This document shows, in pieces, positions 43,113 through 51,664 of a stretch of DNA of 64,000 bases. The DNA comes from Dyadobacter sp. SG02 (lineage in GTDB: Bacteria > Bacteroidota > Bacteroidia > Cytophagales > Spirosomataceae): positions 62,001-126,000 of the forward strand of contig NZ_FNYL01000008.1 of the NCBI RefSeq assembly GCF_900109045.1, read 5' to 3'. The position numbers were made by a program, and so were the translations under genes. Every line of letters begins with the position of its first letter. Position 1 is the stretch's first letter. The notes under the pieces were generated by a model, which was not told where the DNA came from, did no database searches, and saw only the letters and a program-made list of their open reading frames with translations.

Positions 43113-43853
43113 ATGACATATTGCCTGGGTATCAAAGTCGCATCGGGCCTGGTGGCCATTGCCGATACGCGCCTTACATCCGGAACGGAGGTTTCGACGA
43201 ATAAGAAAGTGTCTGTTTACCAGTCTGATAAGCATTCTATTTTTATAATGACCTCGGGCCTGAGGTCGGTGCGGGATAAGGCCATTACCTATTTCAAAGA
43301 AGTCCTGGAAGAGCGGGACACTTCATTCGACAAGCTTTACAAGGCCGTAAATGCATTGGGGCAGCAGGTCAGGCGGGTCGCCGACGAGGACCGTTACGCG
43401 CTGAACAATGCGGGGCTGGTGTTTAACCTGTTTGCGATCGTAGGCGGGCAGCTCGAACACGATTCCGAGCATAAGCTGTTTCTTTTATATCCCGAAGGCA
43501 ATTGGGTGGAGGTGGGCGACGGTTCGCCGTTTATTATCATCGGTAACTCGGGTTACGGAAAGCCGCTGCTGTATCGGAGCCTTAAATTCGATTCGTCGAT
43601 GCAGGATGCGTTGAAGATCGGGTTTCTGTCGTTCGATTCTACAAGGGTTAGCTCGAACGACGTGGATTACCCGATTGATGTCGTAATGTATGAAAAGGAC
43701 TCTTTCCAGCTGATTGAGCACCGTTTTGAGAAAGACGACCTCGATTACGTGGGAAAACAGTGGAGCGCGCTCCTGAGCAATTCCGTACAGAAATTGTCGT
43801 TGGAATGGATGGACCCGGTATTCGGCAAAATGGGAGAAACTACAAAGGCATAA
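43113..43853 (+). CDS. Anbu-type proteasome-like peptidase
   Basis: The 246-residue protein is a T1-family hydrolase of the Anbu branch. MTYCLGIKVASGLVAIADTR contains the expected nucleophile threonine just after the initiator Met, and SDTR/ADTR-type turn, LRSVRDKA and GNSGYGKPLL are Anbu features. It should form open-ring or helical oligomers and needs N-terminal Met removal for activity. Genome neighbourhoods usually include alpha-E, ATP-grasp and transglutaminase genes; only alpha-E is adjacent here. Cellular substrate is unknown. Confidence 0.94.
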   Translation: MTYCLGIKVASGLVAIADTRLTSGTEVSTNKKVSVYQSDKHSIFIMTSGLRSVRDKAITYFKEVLEERDTSFDKLYKAVNALGQQVRRVADEDRYALNNAGLVFNLFAIVGGQLEHDSEHKLFLLYPEGNWVEVGDGSPFIIIGNSGYGKPLLYRSLKFDSSMQDALKIGFLSFDSTRVSSNDVDYPIDVVMYEKDSFQLIEHRFEKDDLDYVGKQWSALLSNSVQKLSLEWMDPVFGKMGETTKA

Positions 43854-43978
43854 CAGCTTGTTTTGGCCTGAAAACGTATATTATGGCTGGTTCTCCGGTA
43901 AATCAACAATGTTGTAAACAGGCGTAAATTAGGAGTCCAGAAACTCAATTATTGTTTTTTGTTTGTAGAAAAATCTAA

Positions 43979-44005
43979 TTGCGGAGAGGGAATTTAGTAT
44001 TTTTG
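43979..44005 (+). promoter_or_regulatory. Candidate promoter of glmM
   Basis: TTG at 43979-43981 is followed after 16 bp by TATTTTTG (43998-44005), an exact TAnnTTTG -7 element. The start codon is at 44035, giving a leader of about 20-25 nt. The same TTG-N16-TATTTTTG arrangement precedes hemH. Confidence 0.45.
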
Positions 44006-44034
44006 CAACCAAACATAAAGAGGAATTCTAGATC

Positions 44035-45438
44035 GTGACGTTAATTAAATCTATCTCAGGAATCAGGGGAATAGTGGGTGGAAAATCGGGTGAGGCGCTG
44101 ACTCCGATTGATGTTGTTAAGTTTGCTGCTGCATACGGGACATGGGTGAGGCGTACAAATCCACAGAATCTTAAGGTGGTGATCGGCAGGGATGCCAGGC
44201 TTTCCGGTGAAATGGTAAGCCGCCTCGTAGCCGGTACTTTGCAAGGTGTTGGGCTGAATGTGCTCGACCTTGGCCTTTCCACTACTCCAACTGTCGAGAT
44301 AGCGGTGAAAGCGGAAGGCGCGGCGGGAGGGATTATCCTGACAGCAAGCCACAACCCGATCCAGTGGAACGCCCTTAAACTGCTCAACAACGAAGGGGAA
44401 TTCATCTCGGAAGCCGAAGGCGCCGAGGTACTTCGCATTGCCGACGAGGAAGATTTCCTTTTTCCCGATGTAAAAAAATTGGGCAGCTATTCAACGGACA
44501 ACACTTACCTGCAAAAACATATCGATCACGTGCTTTCACTGGCGTTGGTTGATGTGGAAGCCATCAAAAATGCGAATTTCCGGATAGTAGTCGATGCGGT
44601 CAACTCGACCGGCGGCATTGCCGTACCGCTTTTGCTCGAAGCTTTGGGTGTCGATGCGAAAAGCATTAAAAAAATGAACTGTGAGCCAACCGGAAACTTC
44701 GCGCACAACCCCGAGCCGCTTCCGGAGCATTTGCACGATATCAGCAAGGAACTGAACAATGGTTCCTATAATCTGGGTATCGTCGTGGACCCCGATGTGG
44801 ACAGGCTCGCGCTCATGTGCGAGGACGGTACGCCGTTTGGGGAAGAATACACCCTCGTTGCCGTTGCGGATTATGTTTTGAAACACACTCCGGGCAATAC
44901 GGTTTCGAACCTTTCATCGACAGCCGCATTGCGTGATGTTACAATCAAAGCCGGCGGCCAATACCTGGCTTCGGCGGTAGGTGAGGTGAATGTAGTGAAT
45001 GCCATGAAAGCCAGTAATGCGGTAATCGGCGGGGAAGGCAACGGAGGGGTGATTTACCCTGAAAGCCACTACGGACGCGACGCGCTGGTAGGTATTGCAT
45101 TGTTTCTCACGCATTTGGCGAAATCGGGCAAGAAAGCGTCGGTTTTGAGAAGGTCTTACCCGAATTACTATATTTCCAAAAATAAGATCGAGCTCACGCC
45201 GGAGATCAACGTCGATAATATCCTCGACCGTATCCAGACGCGCTATTCCAAACAGCCTGTGAACACGGTCGACGGCGTCCGCATCGAGTTCGACCGCGAA
45301 TGGGTGCATTTGCGGAGGTCTAACACCGAACCGATCATCCGCATATACTCGGAATCGGAAACGCAGACGACTGCCACCAGCCTTGCCAATAAGATCATTT
45401 CCGATATCAAGGAAATTATTTCGGAACCGAAGAAATAA
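44035..45438 (+). CDS. glmM: Phosphoglucosamine mutase
   Basis: Translation starts at a GTG (44035), giving 467 residues beginning TLIKSISGIRGIVGG. The phosphoserine loop TASHNP (S105), the metal loop VDPDVDRL and the sugar loop GGEGNGGV are present, followed by the C-terminal phosphate-binding RRSNTEPIIRIYSES. It interconverts glucosamine-6-P and glucosamine-1-P, feeding UDP-GlcNAc for peptidoglycan; Bacteroidota alpha-D-phosphohexomutases of this length may also use other hexoses. It is followed 77 bp later by a cysteine desulfurase gene. Confidence 0.92.
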   Translation: MTLIKSISGIRGIVGGKSGEALTPIDVVKFAAAYGTWVRRTNPQNLKVVIGRDARLSGEMVSRLVAGTLQGVGLNVLDLGLSTTPTVEIAVKAEGAAGGIILTASHNPIQWNALKLLNNEGEFISEAEGAEVLRIADEEDFLFPDVKKLGSYSTDNTYLQKHIDHVLSLALVDVEAIKNANFRIVVDAVNSTGGIAVPLLLEALGVDAKSIKKMNCEPTGNFAHNPEPLPEHLHDISKELNNGSYNLGIVVDPDVDRLALMCEDGTPFGEEYTLVAVADYVLKHTPGNTVSNLSSTAALRDVTIKAGGQYLASAVGEVNVVNAMKASNAVIGGEGNGGVIYPESHYGRDALVGIALFLTHLAKSGKKASVLRRSYPNYYISKNKIELTPEINVDNILDRIQTRYSKQPVNTVDGVRIEFDREWVHLRRSNTEPIIRIYSESETQTTATSLANKIISDIKEIISEPKK

Positions 45439-45515
45439 TAAAGCTGTTGCTAAGCTAATTTGGGTCACTTGTTGTCTGAACTGACAATGAGTGATCTTTC
45501 TAATTTTATATCCCA

Positions 45516-46664
45516 ATGAAAGTCTATCTGGACAATGCGGCTACGACGCAGCTGGACCCCGAGGTTCTGGAAGCCATGCTGCCGCTGATGACCGAGCAAT
45601 TCGGTAACCCATCTTCCATCCATTCCTACGGTCGTGCCGTGCGTTCATCCATCGAACGCGCCCGGAAAAGCATTGCGGCCACTTTGAATGCGGCTCCTGC
45701 CGAGATATTTTTCACCTCGGGCGGTACCGAGGCCGATAATACGGCTATCCGTTCCAGCATCGAGACATTCGGCCTGAAACACGCCATTACTTCGCGTATC
45801 GAGCACCACGCGGTACTGCATACACTGGAACACCTCAAAAAGCTGGGCGTGATCGAGCTGAGTTTTGTGAATTTGAATGCAAAAGGAGAGGTAGATCTGG
45901 AACATCTGGAAGCATTGCTGGCCTCCAAACCGCGCTCACTGGTTTCTTTAATGCACGGTAATAACGAAATCGGGAACCTGCTCGACCTGGAAGCGGCCGG
46001 CGACATTTGCGAAAAGTACGATGCCATTTTTCATAGCGATACCGTGCAGACCATGGGCCATTACCGCCATGATCTGCAAAAGCTGAAAACGAATTTCATC
46101 GTCGGTGCGGCGCATAAGTTCAACGGTCCGAAAGGTATCGGATTTCTGTACGTTCGTCCGGGTATTAAAATCAATCCTTTCGTACACGGGGGCGCGCAGG
46201 AGCGCAACATGCGCGGCGGCACGGAGAATATTTATGGGATCGTAGGTCTTGCGAAAGCATTGGAAATCGCCTACCGGGATATGGATGCGCATCGCACGCA
46301 TATTGAAAGCCTGAAAAGCCGTATGATCGGCAAGTTGAGCGAAAGTATCGAAGGCGTCGCTTTCAATGGTAACTCGGCGGATTTGGGCAAAAGCCTTTAC
46401 ACGGTTCTCAATGTAAGCCTGCCACCGTCGGACATTAGCGACATGCTATTGTTCAACCTCGACATTGCCGGAATTGCCGTTTCTGGCGGTAGCGCGTGTT
46501 CGAGTGGTACCGATATTGGTTCGCACGTTTTAAATGAGCTCAGAATCGATGAAAACCGTGCTAACGTACGTTTCTCGTTTGGAAAGTATAACACGGAAGC
46601 CGAGATCGATTACGCAGCCGAGACGCTGATCGGACTTTACAAGAAAGAAAGCATTATTTTATAA
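45516..46664 (+). CDS. Cysteine desulfurase (NifS/IscS family)
   Basis: The 382-residue PLP protein begins YLDNAATTQLDP, has the SGGTEADNTAIR phosphate-contact stretch, the PLP lysine in GAAHKFNGPKG, and the catalytic cysteine in SGGSACSSGTD. It removes sulfur from cysteine for Fe-S clusters or thionucleosides. Length and the short active-site loop fit NifS/IscS group I. It is not next to isc or suf genes, so it may serve tRNA thiolation or be a second desulfurase. Transcription ends at a strong terminator shared with hemH. Confidence 0.93.
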   Translation: MKVYLDNAATTQLDPEVLEAMLPLMTEQFGNPSSIHSYGRAVRSSIERARKSIAATLNAAPAEIFFTSGGTEADNTAIRSSIETFGLKHAITSRIEHHAVLHTLEHLKKLGVIELSFVNLNAKGEVDLEHLEALLASKPRSLVSLMHGNNEIGNLLDLEAAGDICEKYDAIFHSDTVQTMGHYRHDLQKLKTNFIVGAAHKFNGPKGIGFLYVRPGIKINPFVHGGAQERNMRGGTENIYGIVGLAKALEIAYRDMDAHRTHIESLKSRMIGKLSESIEGVAFNGNSADLGKSLYTVLNVSLPPSDISDMLLFNLDIAGIAVSGGSACSSGTDIGSHVLNELRIDENRANVRFSFGKYNTEAEIDYAAETLIGLYKKESIIL

Positions 46665-46686
46665 AAGAGGTATTCTCTAAAAAGCC

Positions 46687-46720
46687 AAAACCCGGCCCCT
46701 GAATCAGGCGGCCGGGTTTT
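46687..46720. terminator. Bidirectional terminator between cysteine desulfurase and hemH
   Basis: An 11-bp stem (46687-46697 with 46710-46720) has A4 and T4 flanks. The hemH stop codon (complement of 46704-46706) lies in the loop. Confidence 0.92.
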
Positions 46721-47777
46721 TAATGATATCTTCGAGGCATTCCACCCAGATATCGCTGTCGTTGAGGCTTTCGACGAGCTGCCAATGCTGGCCGCCCTCT
46801 TTCTCGAACAACTCTTTATATTCTTCTCCTACCTCGATCGTCGTTTCCAAACAGTCGGCTACGAATGCCGGCGAGAATGCCAGTGCGCTTTTGACGCCTT
46901 TTTTGGTCAATTCAGGGATTACCTCGTCGGTATAAGGCTTGATCCACGGATTTTTGCCCAATCTCGACTGGAAGCAGGTGGTATACTTGCCTTCCGGAAT
47001 GCCCATTCCTTTTACTAATAATCGCGTCGTTTCAAAGCATTGGGCACGGTAGCAATGCTGGTTGCGGTGATCGAGCTTGTCGCAGCAGCTTCCGAACTGG
47101 CAAAAACCGCCGGTCACATCGCCTTTGGTGATCTGCCGCTCGGGCAGGCCGTGGTAGCTGAACACGAAATGGTCGTAATCGTGCTGCGCCATGTATTTTT
47201 TACCCAAATCCACAAAACCCTTGATAAATTTCGGGTGTTCGAGGAAGCGGTTGACAAAACGGATTTCCGGAAGAACTTCCCAGTCTTTCACGACCCGCAT
47301 TACTTCCTTGTACACCGAGCCCGTCGAAGCGGAAGCATATTGCGGGAAGAATGGCACGACGATGATTTCCGTCAGGCATTCCTTGCGAAGCGAGATCAAT
47401 GCTTTTTCAATGCTTGGGTTCTGGTAACGCATTGCCAGTTCGACAATGTAATCTTCACCCAAAACCTTTTGCAGTTTCTCCTTCACCGAGTAGCCATAGG
47501 TTTTCAGCGGAGAGCCGTCCGGTCGCCAAAGCTGTTTGTAAACTTTCGCAGATTTGGGTGCGCGGAATGGCGCGATGATCAGGTTGATCAGAAACCAGCG
47601 GTTAACATACGGAATATCGATCACGCGCTCGTCCATCAGGAACTGGCGCAGGTATTTGCGTACGTCCGGTACCGAAGGGCTATCCGGCGTGCCAAGGTTC
47701 ACGATCAATACGCCCGTTTTACGGACTTCATTCAGCGTTGTAGTATCGAAGGGTTGAGCCAATGTGGTTGTACTCAT
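46704..47777 (-). CDS. hemH: Ferrochelatase
   Basis: The 357-residue protein carries the invariant histidine in FSYHGLPERQI and the conserved SPAFVADCLETTIEVGEEY segment with the second metal/base residues. A cysteine-rich stretch GSCCDKLDHRNQHCYRAQC in mid-protein is a candidate [2Fe-2S] ligand set, as known for some bacterial ferrochelatases (inference). It inserts ferrous iron into protoporphyrin IX (or coproporphyrin III), the last haem step. It follows argF' by 78 bp with its own candidate promoter. Confidence 0.95.
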   Translation of the reverse strand: MSTTTLAQPFDTTTLNEVRKTGVLIVNLGTPDSPSVPDVRKYLRQFLMDERVIDIPYVNRWFLINLIIAPFRAPKSAKVYKQLWRPDGSPLKTYGYSVKEKLQKVLGEDYIVELAMRYQNPSIEKALISLRKECLTEIIVVPFFPQYASASTGSVYKEVMRVVKDWEVLPEIRFVNRFLEHPKFIKGFVDLGKKYMAQHDYDHFVFSYHGLPERQITKGDVTGGFCQFGSCCDKLDHRNQHCYRAQCFETTRLLVKGMGIPEGKYTTCFQSRLGKNPWIKPYTDEVIPELTKKGVKSALAFSPAFVADCLETTIEVGEEYKELFEKEGGQHWQLVESLNDSDIWVECLEDIIKNPAA

Positions 47778-47843
47778 TTCATTAACAGTTTCATGAGGAG
47801 AGGCCAGCCGCCGTGCGACTGCCTCTTTTGTATTTCAATCTTG

Positions 47844-47870
47844 CAAAAATAGCAATTACAATCCTAACAA
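47844..47870 (-). promoter_or_regulatory. Candidate promoter of hemH
   Basis: On the minus strand TTG (47870-47868) is followed after 16 bp by TATTTTTG (47851-47844). This matches the glmM arrangement and lies about 66 bp before the hemH start codon, overlapping the argF' stop. Confidence 0.45.
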
Positions 47871-48803
47871 GACCTCTTTCAATGCCGCCTGCGCCGACCA
47901 TTCGCGGTTGGCAGCCTGTTCGATCACCAGTGACCGCGGGCCGTCGAGTACTTCGTCGGCCACTTTCATATTGCGGCGCACGGGCAGGCAATGCATGAAT
48001 TTGCCATTGTCGGTCAATGCCATTTTAGCTTCGGTGATCATCCATGACGGATCGGTATTCAAAACCTTGCCATATTCATTGAACGACGACCAGTTTTTGC
48101 CATACACGAAATCCGCGCCTTCGAGTGCCTTGTCCTGGTCGTAAATCACCTGGCCTTTGCCCACAAAATCAGGTGAAAGGTCGTAACCTTCGGGATGCGT
48201 GATCACGAGTTCCACGTCCATCGGATTCATCCATTCGCAGAATGAATTTGCTACCGCCTGGGGCAACGCCTTGAAATGCGGAAGCCAGGTAAGCACTACT
48301 TTCGGGCGCTTTTTGAGCTTGAATTCTTCGATGGTAATGCAATCTGCGAGTGATTGCAGCGGGTGCCGCGTCGCTGATTCGAGGTTCACGATCGGTACCT
48401 GCGCGTATTTTTTGAACTGCTGGAATACGATTTCCGAATAATCCTTATCACGGTCCTGCAAACCTGCGAACGAGCGGATACCGATGATATCGCAATAGCT
48501 GCCAATCACAGCGGCCGCTTCCTTGACGTGCTCGGCCTTATCGCCGTTCATGATCACACCTTCTTCCATTTCCAGTCCCCAACCATCCTGGCCGACATTC
48601 ATCGTAATCACATTCAAGCCGAGGTTCTGGGCAGCTTTCTGTGTGCTGATCCTCGTCCTTAAACTCGAATTGAAAAACAACAGGCCTATGGTTTTGTTTT
48701 TCCCCAGCGCCTGATCTGCAAACGGATCCTTTTTGGCTGCGATACCGCTGCTGATGAGCTGGGGGAGGTCGGTGACGTCTTTAATGGAAAGAAAGTGTTT
48801 CAT
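47856..48803 (-). CDS. N-acetyl/N-succinylornithine carbamoyltransferase
   Basis: The 315-residue protein keeps the carbamoyl-phosphate motif SSLRTR (N-terminal part), HPLQSL in the centre, and HCLPVRRN near the end. HCLP(L/V)RRN rather than ordinary ornithine carbamoyltransferase HCLPA marks the N-acylornithine type. Bacteroides uses N-succinylornithine and Xanthomonas N-acetylornithine; residues in the loop NGDKAEHVKEA decide this but I cannot assign it. It produces N-acyl-citrulline for arginine synthesis. It lies 70 bp after argD and before hemH on the same strand. Confidence 0.93.
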   Translation of the reverse strand: MKHFLSIKDVTDLPQLISSGIAAKKDPFADQALGKNKTIGLLFFNSSLRTRISTQKAAQNLGLNVITMNVGQDGWGLEMEEGVIMNGDKAEHVKEAAAVIGSYCDIIGIRSFAGLQDRDKDYSEIVFQQFKKYAQVPIVNLESATRHPLQSLADCITIEEFKLKKRPKVVLTWLPHFKALPQAVANSFCEWMNPMDVELVITHPEGYDLSPDFVGKGQVIYDQDKALEGADFVYGKNWSSFNEYGKVLNTDPSWMITEAKMALTDNGKFMHCLPVRRNMKVADEVLDGPRSLVIEQAANREWSAQAALKEVLLGL

Positions 48804-48873
48804 TCAGGTTAAAATTTCGGAGATAGGTGTTCCTATTCTCAACTAGGACAAGGATGGTATTAGTTCAAAAAAA

Positions 48874-50010
48874 TCAAACAGCCGCGACAGATACTTCTTT
48901 TTTCAATGCTTCGAGGAAGAGATCGGCCTCTGTTTTGCCTAATGCGAGCGAAGGCAGCAAGCGGATCGTGTTCGCGCCCGCAACGCCCGTGAACATTTTG
49001 TGCTCAAACAAAAGTTTGTTACGCAGGTCTTTTACGGGGAAATCGTACTCGATACCGATCATCAGTCCACGGCCTCTCAATTCTTTATAACCGCCAATCG
49101 CCTTAATGCCCTCGAACAGGTAGTCGCCAATCTCAGCCGCATTCGCGATCAGGTTTTCTTCCTTCATAATGTCCAGCACCGCCACGCCTGCCGCGCAAGC
49201 CAGGTGGTTTCCGCCGAAAGTCGTTCCCAGCAAACCGTAGCTAGACTTGAATTTCGGAGAAATCAGTATCCCGCCGATCGGGAAACCGTTGCCCATTCCT
49301 TTCGCCATCGACATAATATCGGGCGCAATGCCGCTGAACTGATGTGAGAAGAACTTACCTGTCCGTCCGTAGCCGCATTGTACGCTGTCGAGGATCAGGA
49401 TCGCGCCGGTTTCGTCGCATTTACGTCTTAATGTTTGCAAAAACTCATCGGTACACACATTGATACCGCCGACGCCCTGGATACCTTCTACGATCACCGC
49501 GCAAACTTCGTCGGTAATGCCTTCTTCGGCCGCAGCCGCATCATTGAACGGCAGGAAAGTAACGTGCTCCTTATAGTTCACAGGCGCAACAATGGATGGA
49601 TTATCGGTAGCAGCCACTGCGCCGGCCGTCCGGCCGTGGAATGACTTCGTGAAGGAAATCACCTTCGTTCTGCCATTGTGGAAAGAAGCCAGTTTTAATG
49701 CATTCTCATTCGCTTCCGCGCCGGAATTGCATAGGAACAGCTTGTAGTCGGGATAGCCCGAAAGCTCGCCCAGTTTCTCCGCCAGTTCTTCCTGAATGGA
49801 GATTTTGACAGAATTGGAATAAAAACTGATCGCGTTCAATTGCTTCGTCAGCTTATCCACATAATAAGGATGGCAATGGCCGACCGAAATCACCGCGTGG
49901 CCACCGTAGAGATCAAGGTACCTGGTACCATGCTGGTCCCAGAGGTAGCTGCCTTCGGCTTTTACGGGTTCTATATCGTAAATCGGGTAGACGTCAAATA
50001 GGTGTGACAT
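48874..50010 (-). CDS. argD: N-acetyl/N-succinylornithine aminotransferase
   Basis: The 378-residue class-III PLP aminotransferase has the glycine-rich LYGGHAVISVGHCHP start, SGAEANENALKLA, SFHGRTAGAVAATDNP, the PLP-aspartate ILDSVQCGYGRTG and the lysine in MSMAKGMGNGFPIGG. It forms N-acylornithine from N-acyl-glutamate semialdehyde. It comes 32 bp after argC, so argC, argD and argF' appear to share an mRNA. Confidence 0.95.
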   Translation of the reverse strand: MSHLFDVYPIYDIEPVKAEGSYLWDQHGTRYLDLYGGHAVISVGHCHPYYVDKLTKQLNAISFYSNSVKISIQEELAEKLGELSGYPDYKLFLCNSGAEANENALKLASFHNGRTKVISFTKSFHGRTAGAVAATDNPSIVAPVNYKEHVTFLPFNDAAAAEEGITDEVCAVIVEGIQGVGGINVCTDEFLQTLRRKCDETGAILILDSVQCGYGRTGKFFSHQFSGIAPDIMSMAKGMGNGFPIGGILISPKFKSSYGLLGTTFGGNHLACAAGVAVLDIMKEENLIANAAEIGDYLFEGIKAIGGYKELRGRGLMIGIEYDFPVKDLRNKLLFEHKMFTGVAGANTIRLLPSLALGKTEADLFLEALKKEVSVAAV

Positions 50011-50042
50011 TATCTGATCTTATTTAAGATTCTAAAAGTGAT

Positions 50043-51026
50043 TTAAAACGCCGGCGCTTTCAACCGCAGCCCCGCATCCTCTGGTAACCCGAATAGCAGG
50101 TTCATATTCTGCACCGCCTGGCCCGACGCGCCTTTGGTCAGGTTATCGATAATACTGGTGATCAGTAGCTGGCCGTCGTGTACTTCCAAATGCACGAAGC
50201 ATTTGTTGGTATTCACAATCTGCTTCAAATCAATCGGCGTGTCGCTCACGTGTGTGAACGGGTGCGAAGCGTAAAAGGCTTTGTAAAGGGCTTTTGCTTC
50301 CTCCAACGTTCCTTCGAAACGGGTGTACACATTCGCGATAATGCCGCGCGTGTAATCGCCGCGGTACGGCACGAAGTTCACGGCCTTATCGAAACCGGCC
50401 TGCAACTTGCCGAAAGTCATTTTGATTTCAGTCAAATGCTGGTGCGAGAATGCCTTGTAAATCGACATGTTGTTGTTACGCCATGTGAAATGGGTGGTAG
50501 CACTCAGCGCCTGTCCTGCCCCCGTACTACCAGTTACCGCGCTCACGTGAACGTCGTCCTGGATCAAACCTGCATTTGCCAGTGGTAGGACAGCGAGCTC
50601 GATACTTGTCGCAAAGCAGCCAGGGTTAGCGATTTTAGTAGCAACCTTAATCTGCTCGCGCTGCAATTCAGGCAAGCCGTATACAAATCCATCCGACTCA
50701 TCCCGGAAATCCGTGCTGAGGTCGATCACTTTCACCGTTTCCGGCAATTGGTATTCATCGAGGAACTTCTTCGACTCGCCATGGCCGGAACAAAGAAAAA
50801 TCGCATTCAGACCTGCCTGATCCAGCAGCGGCTGAATGTCGTCTCCGGAAAATACTAACTCCGTATCTCCAAGAAGATCAGTGTGCGTCGAATAAACCGG
50901 CTTACCCGCCTGGCTTTTGCTATGCGCGAAAGCGATGCTTACATTCGGGTGGTTCACCAGTATTCTGATCAGCTCGCCGCCGGTGTAACCGGCGGCGCCT
51001 ATGATGCCAATATTAATGTTACTCAT
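50043..51026 (-). CDS. argC: N-acetyl-gamma-glutamyl-phosphate reductase
   Basis: The ATG at 51024-51026 gives 327 residues opening INIGIIGAAGYTGGELIRIL, the nucleotide-binding start; the longer frame adds 30 unlikely residues lying inside vapC. The catalytic cysteine is in NPGCFATS, with a histidine in GDYTRGI... and FVPYRGDYTRG nearby. It reduces N-acyl-glutamyl phosphate to the semialdehyde. The start codon overlaps the last codons of the upstream vapC gene (8 nt), so translation of the reductase is physically tied to the toxin gene. Confidence 0.95.
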   Translation of the reverse strand: MSNINIGIIGAAGYTGGELIRILVNHPNVSIAFAHSKSQAGKPVYSTHTDLLGDTELVFSGDDIQPLLDQAGLNAIFLCSGHGESKKFLDEYQLPETVKVIDLSTDFRDESDGFVYGLPELQREQIKVATKIANPGCFATSIELAVLPLANAGLIQDDVHVSAVTGSTGAGQALSATTHFTWRNNNMSIYKAFSHQHLTEIKMTFGKLQAGFDKAVNFVPYRGDYTRGIIANVYTRFEGTLEEAKALYKAFYASHPFTHVSDTPIDLKQIVNTNKCFVHLEVHDGQLLITSIIDNLTKGASGQAVQNMNLLFGLPEDAGLRLKAPAF

Positions 51027-51426
51027 TTGTAATCCAGTTTTCAATTTGCAGTCCACCAACTCTATCAAACTCTTTGGTATTGTTGGTAACCAGAATAAGA
51101 CCATGGCTAAGCGCATGTGCCGAAATCAACAGATCGTTAGCTCCTATGATTTTCCCTTTACTCTCCAGATCCGCACGGATAGAAGCATATGCCTCAGCTG
51201 CCTGCGTGTCAAAATCCAGTACTGTAAACGGTCTCAAAAAAGCCTCCAACGCAGTTTTGTTTTGCTCTTTTAATTGACTTTTTTCAACACCGTACCATAG
51301 TTCCGCCACTACAATGGAAGAAATAGCTATTTCTGTCCAGTCGAGGGATTGCAACTTGTGTAAGACTTCCAGAGGCCTCTTCTTAATGATATAGGCCACG
51401 ATATTAGTATCCAACAGATATTTCAT
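51019..51426 (-). CDS. vapC: VapC-type PIN-domain toxin
   Basis: The 135-residue PIN domain has its four acidic positions: D6 (YLLDTNIV), E in VAELWYG, D in GANDLLI and the D in TKEFDRV. VapC toxins are ribonucleases that cut tRNA or rRNA, held in check by VapB. The upstream antitoxin gene overlaps by 4 nt (ATGA), and argC starts within its 3' end. So the toxin lies inside the arginine operon between argG and argC. Confidence 0.92.
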   Translation of the reverse strand: MKYLLDTNIVAYIIKKRPLEVLHKLQSLDWTEIAISSIVVAELWYGVEKSQLKEQNKTALEAFLRPFTVLDFDTQAAEAYASIRADLESKGKIIGANDLLISAHALSHGLILVTNNTKEFDRVGGLQIENWITNE

Positions 51427-51656
51427 TCGAATAAATTTTCAGATTTATCGAGGGGAGGCTGGATACGTTGAGTTAAAAAATCATCAGAAAAATCGGCAAT
51501 GCCATTCCACCATTCTTGCAATCCGTCTTTTTGTGCAGATTGCTGTTTCCTTTTTTCCAAAATAGACTCCAGATAGTCATAAAGTTCCTGAAGAACGTCA
51601 GCAGGTAATCCCTGGACCTTCCGTTGTATTTGGCTCTGGAGTTCTATTTTAGTCAT
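51423..51656 (-). CDS. VapB-like antitoxin (DUF2281 family)
   Basis: The 77-residue protein is mostly helical, with the DUF2281-type segment IQRKVQGLPADVLQELYDYLESIL and an acidic/polar C-terminus (DFSDDFLTQRIQPPLDKSENLFE in parts) suited to wrapping the toxin. It should neutralise VapC and autoregulate. It overlaps vapC by 4 nt and starts 8 bp after argG stops, so it has no obvious space for its own promoter. Confidence 0.85.
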   Translation of the reverse strand: MTKIELQSQIQRKVQGLPADVLQELYDYLESILEKRKQQSAQKDGLQEWWNGIADFSDDFLTQRIQPPLDKSENLFE

Positions 51657-51664
51657 ATATTCAA

